A stretch of DNA of 64,000 bases from an uncultured Clostridia bacterium (GCA_934667105.1 CAKULG010000004.1:97878-161877), one strand, 5' to 3'. Numbered from the stretch's first letter, positions 42,053 through 51,099 are shown. A program made the numbers and translations. Notes: generated by a model not told the origin, from the letters alone.

Positions 42053-43239
42053 CGCAGGGCCTCGCAGAATACCTGACCCAGCCGCTCAATGCCCTCCTGA
42101 ATGCGCGCGTCGTCCATGGTGGAATAATTCAGGCGCAGGGCGCTGGAGGGCTTGTCCGGGTCGGTCATAAAGGTGTTGCCCGGCACATACACCACCTTTT
42201 TTTCCGCGCAGAGCTGGGACAGGGGCAGCGTATCCACCCCGTGGCCCAGATCGCACCAGATAAACAGGCCGCCGCCGGGGCGGGTGTAGAATATATCCTT
42301 GGGGAAATAACGCGCGATAGCGTCCAGCATCACGCCGCACTTATGGGCGTAATTCAGGCGCATTTTCTCAATCAGCGCGTCCAGATCAAAGCGGCGCATG
42401 AATTCATAAGCCAGCAGCTGGGGCAGCATGGCGGTGTGCACATCCGCCGCCTGCTTGGCCACCACCACCCGCTGGGCCAGCGCCCGGGGGGCGCAAAGGA
42501 AGCCGATGCGCAGGCCGGGGGCCAGAATTTTGGAGAAAGAGCCGCTGTAGAGCACCAGCCCCTCCGTATCCATGGATTTGAGGGTAGGCGTTTTCTGGCC
42601 GGTGAAGGTGAGATCGCCGTAGGGGTTATCCTCCAGGATGAAAAGATGATGCGCCTTGGCCAGGGCGTAAAGCGCCCGGCGTTTTTCCAGGGGCATGGTG
42701 CAGCCCATGGGGTTCTGGAAGGAGGGGATGGTGTAGATCATCTTGGCCCGGGGATTTTCGGCGATCACCCGTTCCAGATCGGTTAGGTTCATGCCGTCCG
42801 CATCCATTTTCACGCCTGCCAGCTGGGCGTTGTAGGCGCGGAAGGCGTTCAGCGCGCCCACGAAGCTGGGCTCCTCCACGATGACAACGTCGCCTTCGTT
42901 GAGCAGCACCTTGGCGCACAGATCAATGCCCTGCTGCGCGCCCGAAACCACCAGAATATCATCCTCCGGGCATTGAATGCCCTCCACTTTTTGCAGCCGC
43001 TCCCGGATGGCCTCCCGCAGGGGGGTGTAGCCCTCCGTCACGCCGTATTGCAGGGAAAGAACGGGCTGGTTTTTCAGCAGATCCGCCGCGATGGCGGCCA
43101 GTTCCTCATTGGGAAACAGCTCCGGCGCGGGATTGCCCCCCGCCAGGGAGATCACCCCGGGCTTGCCCGAAACCTTAAGAATTTCCCGAATGGCGGAGCC
43201 GCGCACCCGGCGCATCCGATCGGATTCCTGAAATTCCAT
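42049..43239 (-). CDS. PLP-dependent aminotransferase, class I/II (aromatic/2-aminoadipate type)
   Basis: 396 residues. Catalytic lysine K237 in SGSFSKILAPGLRIGF, with IPSFQNPMGCTM and EDNPYGDL, matches the MultiAspecific/ARO8-LysN group, which transaminates aromatic and other bulky amino acids to 2-oxo acids. ATG 43239 is chosen with AAGGAGG eight bases upstream. It lies 16 bases after the ACT gene and before the thioesterase. In this operon it would make phenylpyruvate, indolepyruvate or similar, the substrates of IorAB. Confidence 0.85.
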   Translation of the reverse strand: MEFQESDRMRRVRGSAIREILKVSGKPGVISLAGGNPAPELFPNEELAAIAADLLKNQPVLSLQYGVTEGYTPLREAIRERLQKVEGIQCPEDDILVVSGAQQGIDLCAKVLLNEGDVVIVEEPSFVGALNAFRAYNAQLAGVKMDADGMNLTDLERVIAENPRAKMIYTIPSFQNPMGCTMPLEKRRALYALAKAHHLFILEDNPYGDLTFTGQKTPTLKSMDTEGLVLYSGSFSKILAPGLRIGFLCAPRALAQRVVVAKQAADVHTAMLPQLLAYEFMRRFDLDALIEKMRLNYAHKCGVMLDAIARYFPKDIFYTRPGGGLFIWCDLGHGVDTLPLSQLCAEKKVVYVPGNTFMTDPDKPSSALRLNYSTMDDARIQEGIERLGQVFCEALR

Positions 43240-43255
43240 TTCGCATTCCTCCTTT

Positions 43256-43690
43256 TCAGCCGATGCGATAGATTTCATCAGGGGAGAGCACTGTGGCCTG
43301 GTGCGCCCGCAGCAGCGCCTCCGCGCGCTCCGGCTCCTCCACCCGGGCCACCATCAGCGCTTTTCCACTGACCCGGCCTACGCAGGCATACATATATTCG
43401 ATGGGAATATCGTGCTCCGCCAGCAGGGAAATGGCCGCCGCCGCCCCGCCGGGGGCGTCCTCCATCACCACGGCCACCATATCGGTTATTTTCACCGTCA
43501 CGCCGCTTTCCTGAAGCGCGCGCTTGCCCTCCTCCGGCCGGTTGACGATCAGGCGCAGCACGCCGAAATCGGTGGTATCGGCCAGGGAAAGGGCGCTCAC
43601 GTCGATGCCGTGATCCGCCAACGTGCGCATCACCGCCGCCAGCCGTCCCCTTTTATTTTCCAGAAATACGGATAATTGCTTGATAATCAT
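43256..43690 (-). CDS. Tandem ACT-domain protein
   Basis: 144 residues made of two ACT units (about 1-68, starting IIKQLSVFLENKRGRLA, and 69-142). ACT domains bind amino acids and regulate enzymes. Genes of this type often follow paaK next to ior genes in anaerobes. It lies two bases after paaK and 16 before the aminotransferase. Probably an aromatic amino acid sensor for the pathway, which is inference from context. Confidence 0.8.
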   Translation of the reverse strand: MIIKQLSVFLENKRGRLAAVMRTLADHGIDVSALSLADTTDFGVLRLIVNRPEEGKRALQESGVTVKITDMVAVVMEDAPGGAAAAISLLAEHDIPIEYMYACVGRVSGKALMVARVEEPERAEALLRAHQATVLSPDEIYRIG

Positions 43691-43692
43691 GC

Positions 43693-44997
43693 TTACAGCC
43701 GCCTCCTGTCGATCACGCGCTTGGCCTTGCCCTCGCTGCGCTCAATGGATTTGGGGTTCACCAGATGCACCTTCGCGCCGATGCCCAGCATGGAGCGCAG
43801 ATCGGCGGTGATTTCCTTTTCAATCCGCTCGATGGATTTAATATCGTCGGAGAAGAGTTGCTCGCTCATTTCCACGTTCACATCGAAGGTGTCGTTATTG
43901 CTGACGCGGTCCACCACGATCTGGTAATTGGGGGTGATCTTCCCGCCGCTGACCTTCAGCAGCACCTCCTCAATCTGGGAGGGGAACACGTTCACGCCCC
44001 GGATAATCAGCATATCGTCGCTGCGGCCGGAGGGCTTGTTCATGCGCAGATGGGTGCGGCCGCAGGGGCAGGGCGCGTAATTGAGGGAGCAGATGTCCCG
44101 GGTGCGATAGCGGATAATGGGAAAGCCCTCCTTGGTGAGGCTGGTGAACACCAATTCGCCCGTGCTTCCCTCGGGCAGCACGCTTCCGGTATCCGGGTCG
44201 ATAATTTCCGCGATGAAATGATCCTCGCAGATGTGCATTCCCGCCTGGCATTCGCATTCATAGGATACGCCGGGGCCCAGTACCTCGGACAGGCCGTAAA
44301 TGTCATAGGCCCGAATGCCCAGCTTCTGCTCGATTTCCCGGCGCATGCTTTCCGTCCAGGGCTCCGCGCCGAATATGCCCGCCTTGAGGCGCAATTGATC
44401 CTTCAGGCCCAGCCGCTCGATTTCCTCCGCCAGATACAGGGCATAGGAGGGGGTGCAGCAGAGCACGGTGGCCTGGAAATCGATCATGGTTTGAATCTGC
44501 ATGGCGGTGTTGCCCGAGGAAATGGGAATCACCGTGGCGCCCACGCGCTCCGCCCCCGCCTCCGCGCCAAAGCCGCCGGTGAACAGGCCGAAGCCGAAGG
44601 AAACCTGCACGACGTCCTTTTCGCCCACGCCGATGGCCCGGAACATGCGCGCCACGCAATCCGCCCACATGCGCAGATCGTTTTCCGTATAGCCCACCAC
44701 GATGCGCTTGCCCGTGGTGCCGGAGGAGGCGTGCACCCGGCGGATGTTTTCCAGCGGCTCGGCGAACAGGCCGTAGGGGTAATAATCCCGCAGGTCCTTT
44801 TTATAGGAGAAAGGCAGCTTGCTCAGATCCTCCACGCCATGGATATCCTGGGGTGTGAGGCCCTTTTCCTCCATCCGCTTGCGGAAGCATTCCACCCGCT
44901 CGTACATCCGGCGCACCTGCGCGCACAGCCGCTGGCTTTGCAGCGCCTTTAATTCTTCCCTTGGCATGCATTCCAAGGCTTGCTGATGATATGCCAT
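43693..44997 (-). CDS. paaK: Phenylacetate--CoA ligase
   Basis: 434 residues, AMP-forming. The phosphate-binding motif is HASSGTTGKRIVVGYT, later TYGLSEV-type motif YDIYGLSEVLGPG, and the C-terminal swing region GRSDDMLIIRGVNVFPSQIE with a terminal lysine-rich end. A zinc-like CPCGRTH precedes it. I prefer ATG 44997 (AYHQQALECMPREE is the usual N-terminus); an ATG at 45015 adds six residues but has its Shine-Dalgarno too close. In this operon it may interconvert aryl-acetate and aryl-acetyl-CoA, possibly conserving ATP when run toward the free acid. Confidence 0.88.
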   Translation of the reverse strand: MAYHQQALECMPREELKALQSQRLCAQVRRMYERVECFRKRMEEKGLTPQDIHGVEDLSKLPFSYKKDLRDYYPYGLFAEPLENIRRVHASSGTTGKRIVVGYTENDLRMWADCVARMFRAIGVGEKDVVQVSFGFGLFTGGFGAEAGAERVGATVIPISSGNTAMQIQTMIDFQATVLCCTPSYALYLAEEIERLGLKDQLRLKAGIFGAEPWTESMRREIEQKLGIRAYDIYGLSEVLGPGVSYECECQAGMHICEDHFIAEIIDPDTGSVLPEGSTGELVFTSLTKEGFPIIRYRTRDICSLNYAPCPCGRTHLRMNKPSGRSDDMLIIRGVNVFPSQIEEVLLKVSGGKITPNYQIVVDRVSNNDTFDVNVEMSEQLFSDDIKSIERIEKEITADLRSMLGIGAKVHLVNPKSIERSEGKAKRVIDRRRL

Positions 44998-45043
44998 ACG
45001 CTTTCGTTTCTCCATCCTTCAAAATATTATTGCGGGGAATATT

Positions 45044-45613
45044 TCAGGCCTGATAGCCCAGCTCAAAAGCGCGGAGATTGATTTCCAGAAATTTTTCGGG
45101 CACGGTTTCCTGGAGGGTATCCAGCCAAAGCTGCTTTTCCAGGGCGGTTTCCCGGGCCATCACGCCGATCAGCGCCACATTGGCCGCCTTGGGGCTGCCA
45201 GCCTCCTGGGCCAGGGCCAGCGCGTCCAGGGCGGAAACGTCCGCCGCCTGGCGCAGCTTTTCCAGAATATCTCCGGGATATTCCGCCGCGCCGGTGATAA
45301 CGGGCATGGGGTTCAACCGCTGGGTGTTCACGATGATTTTTCCGCTCTTTTTCAGATAGGGCAGGGCACGGTAGGCCTCCAGCAGCTCAAAGGCCAGAAT
45401 CACATCCGCTTCGCCCAGGCCGATAATGGGAGAGGCGATCTGATCCCCGTATTTCACATAGGTGACCACGCTGCCGCCCCGCTGGCTCATGCCGTGCACC
45501 TCGCTCACTTTCACGTCGTGTCCCGCCCGAATGGCCGCGCGGCCCAGAATGCGGCTGGAAAACAGCGTGCCCTGGCCGCCCACGCCCACGATGAGAATGC
45601 TTTTTTCCGTCAT
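45044..45613 (-). CDS. iorB: Indolepyruvate ferredoxin oxidoreductase beta subunit
   Basis: 189 residues. ILIVGVGGQGTLFSSRILG and SEVHGMSQRGGSVVTYVKYG are the gamma/beta POR-domain signatures of IorB. It pairs with IorA to oxidise aryl-pyruvates to aryl-acetyl-CoA with reduction of ferredoxin. The ATG overlaps the iorA stop. paaK follows 46 bases later. Confidence 0.92.
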   Translation of the reverse strand: MTEKSILIVGVGGQGTLFSSRILGRAAIRAGHDVKVSEVHGMSQRGGSVVTYVKYGDQIASPIIGLGEADVILAFELLEAYRALPYLKKSGKIIVNTQRLNPMPVITGAAEYPGDILEKLRQAADVSALDALALAQEAGSPKAANVALIGVMARETALEKQLWLDTLQETVPEKFLEINLRAFELGYQA

Positions 45614-47349
45614 GCCCGCTCCTCCTTTTCAATGGCGCCAAAGGGGCACACATTCACGCACAGGCCGCAGCCGTTGCATTGGTTGGCGTCCACGCAGATT
45701 TTTCCCTCCCGCAGGGAAAGGGCGGGGCAGCCCAGCTTCATGCAGGCCTTGCAGCCCCGGCAGCGCTCCGTCACCCGGCACAGCCCCGTGTATTTCACCC
45801 GCTTGAGCAGCGCGCAGGGGCGCTGGGCGATAATCACCGAGGGCTCTTCCCGGGCGGTTTCCTGCCGAACCGCCGCTTCCAGGGCCTTCACATCGAAGGG
45901 ATCCACCACCTGAACGTGCTCCACGCCCACGGCGCGGCACAGCAGCGCCAAATCCACCTGCCGGGTGCTCTCGCCGCGAATGGTTTTGCCTGTGGTGGGG
46001 TTATCCTGATGGCCGGTCATGCCGGTGATGGAATTATCCAGAATGATTACGGTGTTGGCCCCCTGATTGTATACGATGTCGATCAGGCCCGTAATGCCGG
46101 AATGGATGAAGGTGCTGTCCCCGATAACGGACACCAGCTTTTTATTGAATTCGGGCCCCCGGGCCTTGGCCATGCCCAGCGCGGCGCTGACAGACGCGCC
46201 CATGCAGACGCAGGTGTCCACTGCGGAAAGGGGCGGCACGGCCCCCAGGGTGTAGCAGCCGATATCGCCGGACACGGTGAGCCCCAGTTTTTTGAGCACA
46301 TAGAAGGTTCCCCGGTGGGGGCAGCCGGCGCACATGACGGGGGGCCGCCCGGGCAGCCCCTGGGGCGTCGCCGCGCTTTCAGGCGGCGCTATGCCCAGCA
46401 CCGCCCGGCCGATCATGGCGGGGGTGTATTCGCCCAGCAGGCTAAAGGCCTCCTTGCCCGTAACCGCCACGCCCAGCGCACGGCAATGCTCCTCGATAAA
46501 GGGATCCAGTTGCTCGATAACAAAGATCTTTTCACATTTCGCCGCGAAATCGCGGATTTTCTGCTCCGGCAGGGGGTAAACCATGCCCAGTTTTAAATAA
46601 TTTACCCGGTTGCCCAGGGCCTCCCGGGCGTATTGATAAGAGATCCCTGCGGCGATTACGCCGATTTTCGCGCCGTGATCCTCCACCCGGTTCAGGGGCG
46701 TGGCTTCCGCGAAGGCGGCGAGCTTTTTCGCCCGCTCCTCCACAGCAGCGTGGCGCTTGATGGCGTTGGCGGGCATCATCACATTTTTGGCGATGTTCTT
46801 TTCATAGGGGCGCAGGGGAAGCTCTTCCCGCTGGCCCAGAGCCACCAGGCTCTGAGAATGGGAAATGCGGGTGGTAAGACGCAGAAAAAAGGGCGCGTCG
46901 AATTCCTCGCTCAGGGCGAAGGCCTGGCGGGTGAAATCCTTGCATTCCTGGGAATCGGCGGGCTCCAGCATGGCGGCTTTGGAGGCCTTGGCGTAATGCC
47001 GGGAATCCTGCTCATTCTGGGAGGAATGCATGCCCGGATCATCGGCCACGCAGAAAACCAGGCCGCCGTTCACGCCGATATAGCTGACGGTGAACACAGG
47101 ATCGGCCATCACATTCAGCCCCACATGCTTGCAGCAGCTCATGGCCCGGGCCCCTGCGATGGAAGCGCCGATGGCCACCTCCGCCGCCACCTTTTCATTG
47201 GGGGCCCATTCCAGATAGGGCTCCGGATACTGCGTCATGCTTTCGGTGATTTCGGTGCTGGGCGTGCCGGGATAGGAGGAAACCACCCGCACCCCCGCCT
47301 CGTAGGCCCCCCGGGCCACGGCGGCATTGCCAAGCATTAATTCTTTCAT
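45610..47349 (-). CDS. iorA: Indolepyruvate ferredoxin oxidoreductase alpha subunit
   Basis: 579 residues. N-terminal pyrimidine-type domain (YEAGVRVVSSYPGTPSTEI), TPP-binding domain (about 350-510, with CAGCPHRGTFY, GDIGCYTLGAVPP and GDSTFIHSGITGL), and a C-terminal two-cluster ferredoxin domain with CRGCKACMKLGCP and CNGCGLCVNVCP. It oxidatively decarboxylates indolepyruvate, phenylpyruvate and hydroxyphenylpyruvate in amino acid fermentation. First gene of its operon, behind a promoter and a leader terminator. Confidence 0.94.
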   Translation of the reverse strand: MKELMLGNAAVARGAYEAGVRVVSSYPGTPSTEITESMTQYPEPYLEWAPNEKVAAEVAIGASIAGARAMSCCKHVGLNVMADPVFTVSYIGVNGGLVFCVADDPGMHSSQNEQDSRHYAKASKAAMLEPADSQECKDFTRQAFALSEEFDAPFFLRLTTRISHSQSLVALGQREELPLRPYEKNIAKNVMMPANAIKRHAAVEERAKKLAAFAEATPLNRVEDHGAKIGVIAAGISYQYAREALGNRVNYLKLGMVYPLPEQKIRDFAAKCEKIFVIEQLDPFIEEHCRALGVAVTGKEAFSLLGEYTPAMIGRAVLGIAPPESAATPQGLPGRPPVMCAGCPHRGTFYVLKKLGLTVSGDIGCYTLGAVPPLSAVDTCVCMGASVSAALGMAKARGPEFNKKLVSVIGDSTFIHSGITGLIDIVYNQGANTVIILDNSITGMTGHQDNPTTGKTIRGESTRQVDLALLCRAVGVEHVQVVDPFDVKALEAAVRQETAREEPSVIIAQRPCALLKRVKYTGLCRVTERCRGCKACMKLGCPALSLREGKICVDANQCNGCGLCVNVCPFGAIEKEERA

Positions 47350-47402
47350 CCTGCATCTTCCTCGCTTTTCGAAGCGCCGTTTATCTCCGCCTGCATTCTT
47401 CT

Positions 47403-47435
47403 AAAAAAGTCCTCTGCACATGGCATGCAGAGGAC
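47403..47435 (-). terminator. Leader terminator (probable attenuator) before iorA
   Basis: Minus strand: GTCCTCTGCA (47435-47426) and TGCAGAGGAC (47418-47409) pair perfectly over ten bases, followed by TTTTTT. It lies between the promoter (47455-47482) and iorA, about 15 bases after the expected transcript start, so it should stop most transcripts unless countered. No T-box sequence is present. Confidence 0.7.
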
Positions 47436-47454
47436 GAGGATGCGCCTCTTTTTT

Positions 47455-47482
47455 ATTATATCTCTTTTCCCGCCGCCGTCAA
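47455..47482 (-). promoter_or_regulatory. Predicted promoter of iorA operon
   Basis: Minus strand: TTGACG (47482-47477), 16 bases, TATAAT (47460-47455). It is one of the few in the window without an extended -10 TG. Confidence 0.6.
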
Positions 47483-47530
47483 GGCCGGGCCTTTGCGCCG
47501 GTGTCTTTTTTGTGTATATATTTTCTGTAT

Positions 47531-47684
47531 ATATATAATGCGGGGGAAACGTTCTTTGGAGGAGTCGCCCCGCGTTCCTCCGCTAAAGCGGAAGCGCGGG
47601 TTTCGGGCGGCAATTCAAGAATTGCTCGCCCTCAGCCGCCTCTAAGGGCGGCGCTCGCCAGAACGGTTCCCCTCGCATTTATAA
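47531..47684. repeat. Multi-hairpin element with imperfect terminal inverted repeats
   Basis: Between ileS and the iorA promoter. Outer arms, AATGCGGGGGAAACGTTCT (about 47538-47555) and the complement of AATGCGAGGGGAACCGTTCT (47660-47679), pair with few mismatches. Inside lie three hairpins: 47569-47600 (CCCGCG/CGCGGG), 47605-47631 (GCAATTC/GAATTGC extended by GGGCG/CGCCC), and 47635-47652 (GCCGCC/GGCGGC). Together they make a cloverleaf-like fold. It resembles a MITE-type palindromic repeat or a structured RNA; I find no second copy in the window. It probably also serves as the ileS 3' end. Confidence 0.6.
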
Positions 47685-47695
47685 TACGCTCATCC

Positions 47696-50600
47696 TCAGC
47701 CCTGCATGCGTTTCACGCTCAGCTTTGCGGCTTTGCCGTTAATATCCCATTCCTGGGCGAAGGCGTCCGCCGGGGCGGGGCCGAAGGCCACGCTTTCCGC
47801 CAGCACGCCCTTTTCGATCATGGCCTGATATTCCTTCAGGGCGCTTTCCAACTCCGCGTCGCCCTGGCAGGTGACGGCGATGCGGTCGGTCACGTCGAAG
47901 CCCGCGTCCTTGCGCATGGATTGCAGCTTGCTCACCACTTCCCGGGCATAGCCCTCGGCGATCAGCGCGGGGGTGAGGGCGGTATCCAGCACCACGGTCA
48001 GCTTGCCGTCCACCTGGGAGGTGAAGCCCGCTTTTTTCACGGCCTCCATGAGCACGTCCTCTTTGTGCAGCACCACGTCGGTATCGTCCATCCGCAGCGT
48101 CACGGTTTCGCCGCGCTCAAAGGCCGCCGCCACCTCGCCGCCGTTCAGCTTTTGCATTTCGCCCCGCATCCGGCCCAGGAAGCGGCCGTAACGGGCCTTA
48201 AGGGTGAGGAAATTGGGCTTGAGATCGTAATTGACGAATTCGCCCGCATCCTTGATGAACTGCACGTTCTTCACATTCAATTCATCCTCCACCAGGCCCT
48301 TATACGCCTCGCCGAAATCCGCGCCGCAGACATAGAGCATGCTCAGGGGCTGGCGCACCTTCATATTGGACAGGTTGCGGCAGGCGCGGCCCAGCTGCAC
48401 CACGTTTTCCACCGCCGCCATCTGGCGTTCGATTTCGGAATCCACCATGCTTTCATCGCAGGCGGGGAAATCGCACAGATGCACGGATTCGGGGGCGGAG
48501 GGATCCACCGTGCGCACGATGTTCTGATAGATGCTTTCCGTGAGGAAGGGCAGATAGGGGGCCAGCACCTTCACCAGGCTGGAAAGCACGGTGTAGAGCG
48601 TCATGAACGCGGCTTCCTTATCGGCGGCCATGCCCTTGCCCCAGAAGCGATCGCGGCCCAGGCGCACATACCAGTTGGACAACTCGTCGGTAAAATCGCT
48701 GATCTTACGGGTGGATTCGGTGATGCGGTAGTTGGTCAGATCATCGTCCACTTCCTTGATGAGGGTGTTCATCCGGCTGAGCACCCAGCGATCCATCAGC
48801 GAAAGCTGGCAGGCCTTCAGATCGTGGCGGGTGGGATCGAATTGATCGATATCCGCATAGAGAACATAGAAGCAATAGGTGTTCCAGAGGGTAGAGATAA
48901 AGCGCCTGGGCGCGTCGTTGAGCGCGTCAGCGGAGAAGCGGCAGGGCAGCCAGGGGGCGGAGGAGGCGTAGAAGAACCAGCGCACCGCGTCCGCGCCCTG
49001 CTTTTCCAGCACTTCGGCGGGGCTGATAACGTTGCCCAGGTGCTTGCTCATTTTGCGGCCGTCCTTATCCTGCACATGGCCCAGCACCACGCAGTTCTGG
49101 AAGGGGGCCTGATCGAACAGCAGGGCGGAAATGGCCTGCAGGGTGTAGAACCAGCCGCGGGTCTGGTCGATGGCCTCGGAGATGAAATTGGCGGGGAAGC
49201 GCTTTTCGAACTGCTCCTTGTTTTCAAAGGGATAGTGCCACTGCGCGAAGGGCATGGAGCCGGAATCGTACCAGCAGTCGATAACCTCCTTCACCCGGCG
49301 CATGGGCTTGCCGCAGTGGGGGCATTTGATCTCCACCTGGTCGATATAGGGCCGGTGCAGCTCGGGCAGATTCACCGGCCCGATGGCCATATCGTTCAGT
49401 TCCTTCCGGCTGCCGATCACATGGGTGTGGCCTTCCTCGCACTGCCAGATGGGCAGCGGCGTGCCCCAATAGCGCTCGCGGCTCAGGCCCCAATCCACCA
49501 CGTTTTCAAGGAAATTGCCCATGCGGCCTTCCTTAATGTTATCGGGATACCAATTGATGCTGCGGTTATTGGCCACCAGGCGATCGCGCAGGGCGGTCAT
49601 TTTGATAAACCAGGTGGGGCGGGCGTAATAGAGCAGCGGCGTATCGCAGCGCCAGCAGAAGGGATATTCATGCTCATAGAGCATTTTTTTAAGCAGCTGG
49701 CCCCGCTCCTTCAATTCCTGCATGATGGGCTGATCGGTTTCCTTCACGAAGGTTCCCGCCCATTTGGTGCCCGCTACAAAGCGGCCCTGGGTGTCCACCA
49801 GCTGCACGAAGGGAAGACCATATTTGCGGCCTACCCGGGCGTCGTCCTCGCCGAAGGCTGGGGCGATATGCACCACGCCCGTGCCGTCCGTCAGCGTGAC
49901 GTAATCGTCGCACACCACATACCAGGCCTTTTCCCGGGGCGGATTTTCCAGGGGAAACAGCGGCTCGTATTCCGTGCCCTCCAGGGATGCGCCGGGGAAC
50001 ACGCGCAGCATTTCCATGGCCTTTTGATCGTCCTGGCTGAAAACGGAGGGGATCAGCGCCTTGGCCATGATATTGCGTTCGCCGTTTAATTCAAATTCGC
50101 AGTATTCCTCATGGGCGTTCACGCACAGGGCCACGTTGCTGGGCAGCGTCCAGGGGGTGGTGGTCCAGGCCAGGATATAGGTGAGCTTTTCGGCGTTTTT
50201 CACCTTGAATTTGGCGAAGGCGGAATATTCCTTCACGGCCTTGTAGCCCTGGGCCACCTCATGGCTGCTCAGCGCGGTGCCGCAGCGGGGGCAATAGGGC
50301 ACGATTTTGTGGCCCTTATACAGCAGGCCCTTTTCCCAGATGGTTTTCAGGCTCCACCATTCGGATTCGATGTAGTCATCGTGGTAGGTGACGTAGGGAT
50401 GCTCCATATCCACCCAGTAGCCCACGCGGTCGCTCATTTCTTCCCATTCGTGCAGATATTTCCAGACGGATTGCTTGCATTCCTGGATAAAGGGCTCGAT
50501 GCCGTACTGCTCGATCTGGGGTTTGCCGTCCAGCCCCAGCTTCTTTTCCACTTCCAGCTCCACCGGCAGGCCGTGGGTATCCCAGCCCGCCTTGCGCAGA

Positions 50601-50839
50601 ACGGATTTGCCCTTCATGGTCTGGAACCGGGGGATCAGATCCTTGATGGCGCGGGTTTCCACATGGCCGATATGAGGCTTGCCGTTGGCGGTGGGGGGGC
50701 CGTCGAAGAAGGTGAAGGCCTCGGGGGCGTTATCCCGGGCGTGAAAGCTCTTTTTAATGACGTCGTGCTCCTTCCAGAAAGCCAGCACTTCCTTTTCCCG
50801 AACCACCGGGTTCATATCCGTGGATACTTTTTTGTACAT
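47696..50839 (-). CDS. ileS: Isoleucine--tRNA ligase, long (type 2-like) form
   Basis: 1047 residues. Class I motifs: PHIGH (55-59) in PPTANGKPHIGHVETRAI, and KMSKH in GRKMSKHLGNV. Editing domain features and two cysteine pairs (YCPRCGT, KCPHCGKP) are present. Length and the surrounding pattern fit the longer IleRS class that includes mupirocin-resistant type 2 enzymes rather than the roughly 920-residue type 1; this is by pattern, not alignment. ATG 50839 has AAAGGAGG before it; the upstream open frame runs through the T-box. Expression is controlled by the leader at 50865-51093. Confidence 0.93.
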   Translation of the reverse strand: MYKKVSTDMNPVVREKEVLAFWKEHDVIKKSFHARDNAPEAFTFFDGPPTANGKPHIGHVETRAIKDLIPRFQTMKGKSVLRKAGWDTHGLPVELEVEKKLGLDGKPQIEQYGIEPFIQECKQSVWKYLHEWEEMSDRVGYWVDMEHPYVTYHDDYIESEWWSLKTIWEKGLLYKGHKIVPYCPRCGTALSSHEVAQGYKAVKEYSAFAKFKVKNAEKLTYILAWTTTPWTLPSNVALCVNAHEEYCEFELNGERNIMAKALIPSVFSQDDQKAMEMLRVFPGASLEGTEYEPLFPLENPPREKAWYVVCDDYVTLTDGTGVVHIAPAFGEDDARVGRKYGLPFVQLVDTQGRFVAGTKWAGTFVKETDQPIMQELKERGQLLKKMLYEHEYPFCWRCDTPLLYYARPTWFIKMTALRDRLVANNRSINWYPDNIKEGRMGNFLENVVDWGLSRERYWGTPLPIWQCEEGHTHVIGSRKELNDMAIGPVNLPELHRPYIDQVEIKCPHCGKPMRRVKEVIDCWYDSGSMPFAQWHYPFENKEQFEKRFPANFISEAIDQTRGWFYTLQAISALLFDQAPFQNCVVLGHVQDKDGRKMSKHLGNVISPAEVLEKQGADAVRWFFYASSAPWLPCRFSADALNDAPRRFISTLWNTYCFYVLYADIDQFDPTRHDLKACQLSLMDRWVLSRMNTLIKEVDDDLTNYRITESTRKISDFTDELSNWYVRLGRDRFWGKGMAADKEAAFMTLYTVLSSLVKVLAPYLPFLTESIYQNIVRTVDPSAPESVHLCDFPACDESMVDSEIERQMAAVENVVQLGRACRNLSNMKVRQPLSMLYVCGADFGEAYKGLVEDELNVKNVQFIKDAGEFVNYDLKPNFLTLKARYGRFLGRMRGEMQKLNGGEVAAAFERGETVTLRMDDTDVVLHKEDVLMEAVKKAGFTSQVDGKLTVVLDTALTPALIAEGYAREVVSKLQSMRKDAGFDVTDRIAVTCQGDAELESALKEYQAMIEKGVLAESVAFGPAPADAFAQEWDINGKAAKLSVKRMQG

Positions 50840-50864
50840 GCCCTTTCCTCCTTTGCTTCCATAG

Positions 50865-51093
50865 AAAAAAGCCCGTTCCCCCTTGGGACGGACTTGAATC
50901 CGCGGTACCACCCAAATTGACGCTTTCTTCTGCCGCAGCAGCAAAGCATCCTGCTTGCCGCCCGATAACGCGGGCTGGGCGCCGACCCTTCGGCCGGGGA
51001 CTCGGAAGTGATCCGGCGGCGTGGCGTCCTGCCGGCTTTCACCTGCCGCCGGCTCTCTGCAAGGCTGCTCGCGCGCCCGTCTTCGTCATGGTC
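50865..51093 (-). promoter_or_regulatory. T-box leader of ileS (Ile-sensing)
   Basis: Minus strand: GGGTGGTACCGCGG (50913-50900) is the T-box. It is followed by a terminator (AGTCCGTCCC with GGAACGGGCT, then TTTTTTC; 50896-50865). A candidate specifier ATC lies at 51012-51010 in the context GGATCACTTCCGAG, consistent with isoleucine. Uncharged tRNA-Ile should promote readthrough into ileS. T-box sequence and terminator are clear; specifier placement is inferred. Confidence 0.9.
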
Positions 51094-51099
51094 GCCCCC

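Noticed and set aside
47342..47424. Leader peptide frame before iorA with two Phe codons
   Set aside because: No ribosome binding site and the start lies within the terminator stem; noted under the attenuator finding but not called as a gene.
50840..50944. Longer ileS start at 50944
   Set aside because: This frame runs through the T-box and terminator; AAAGGAGG and the family N-terminus support 50839.
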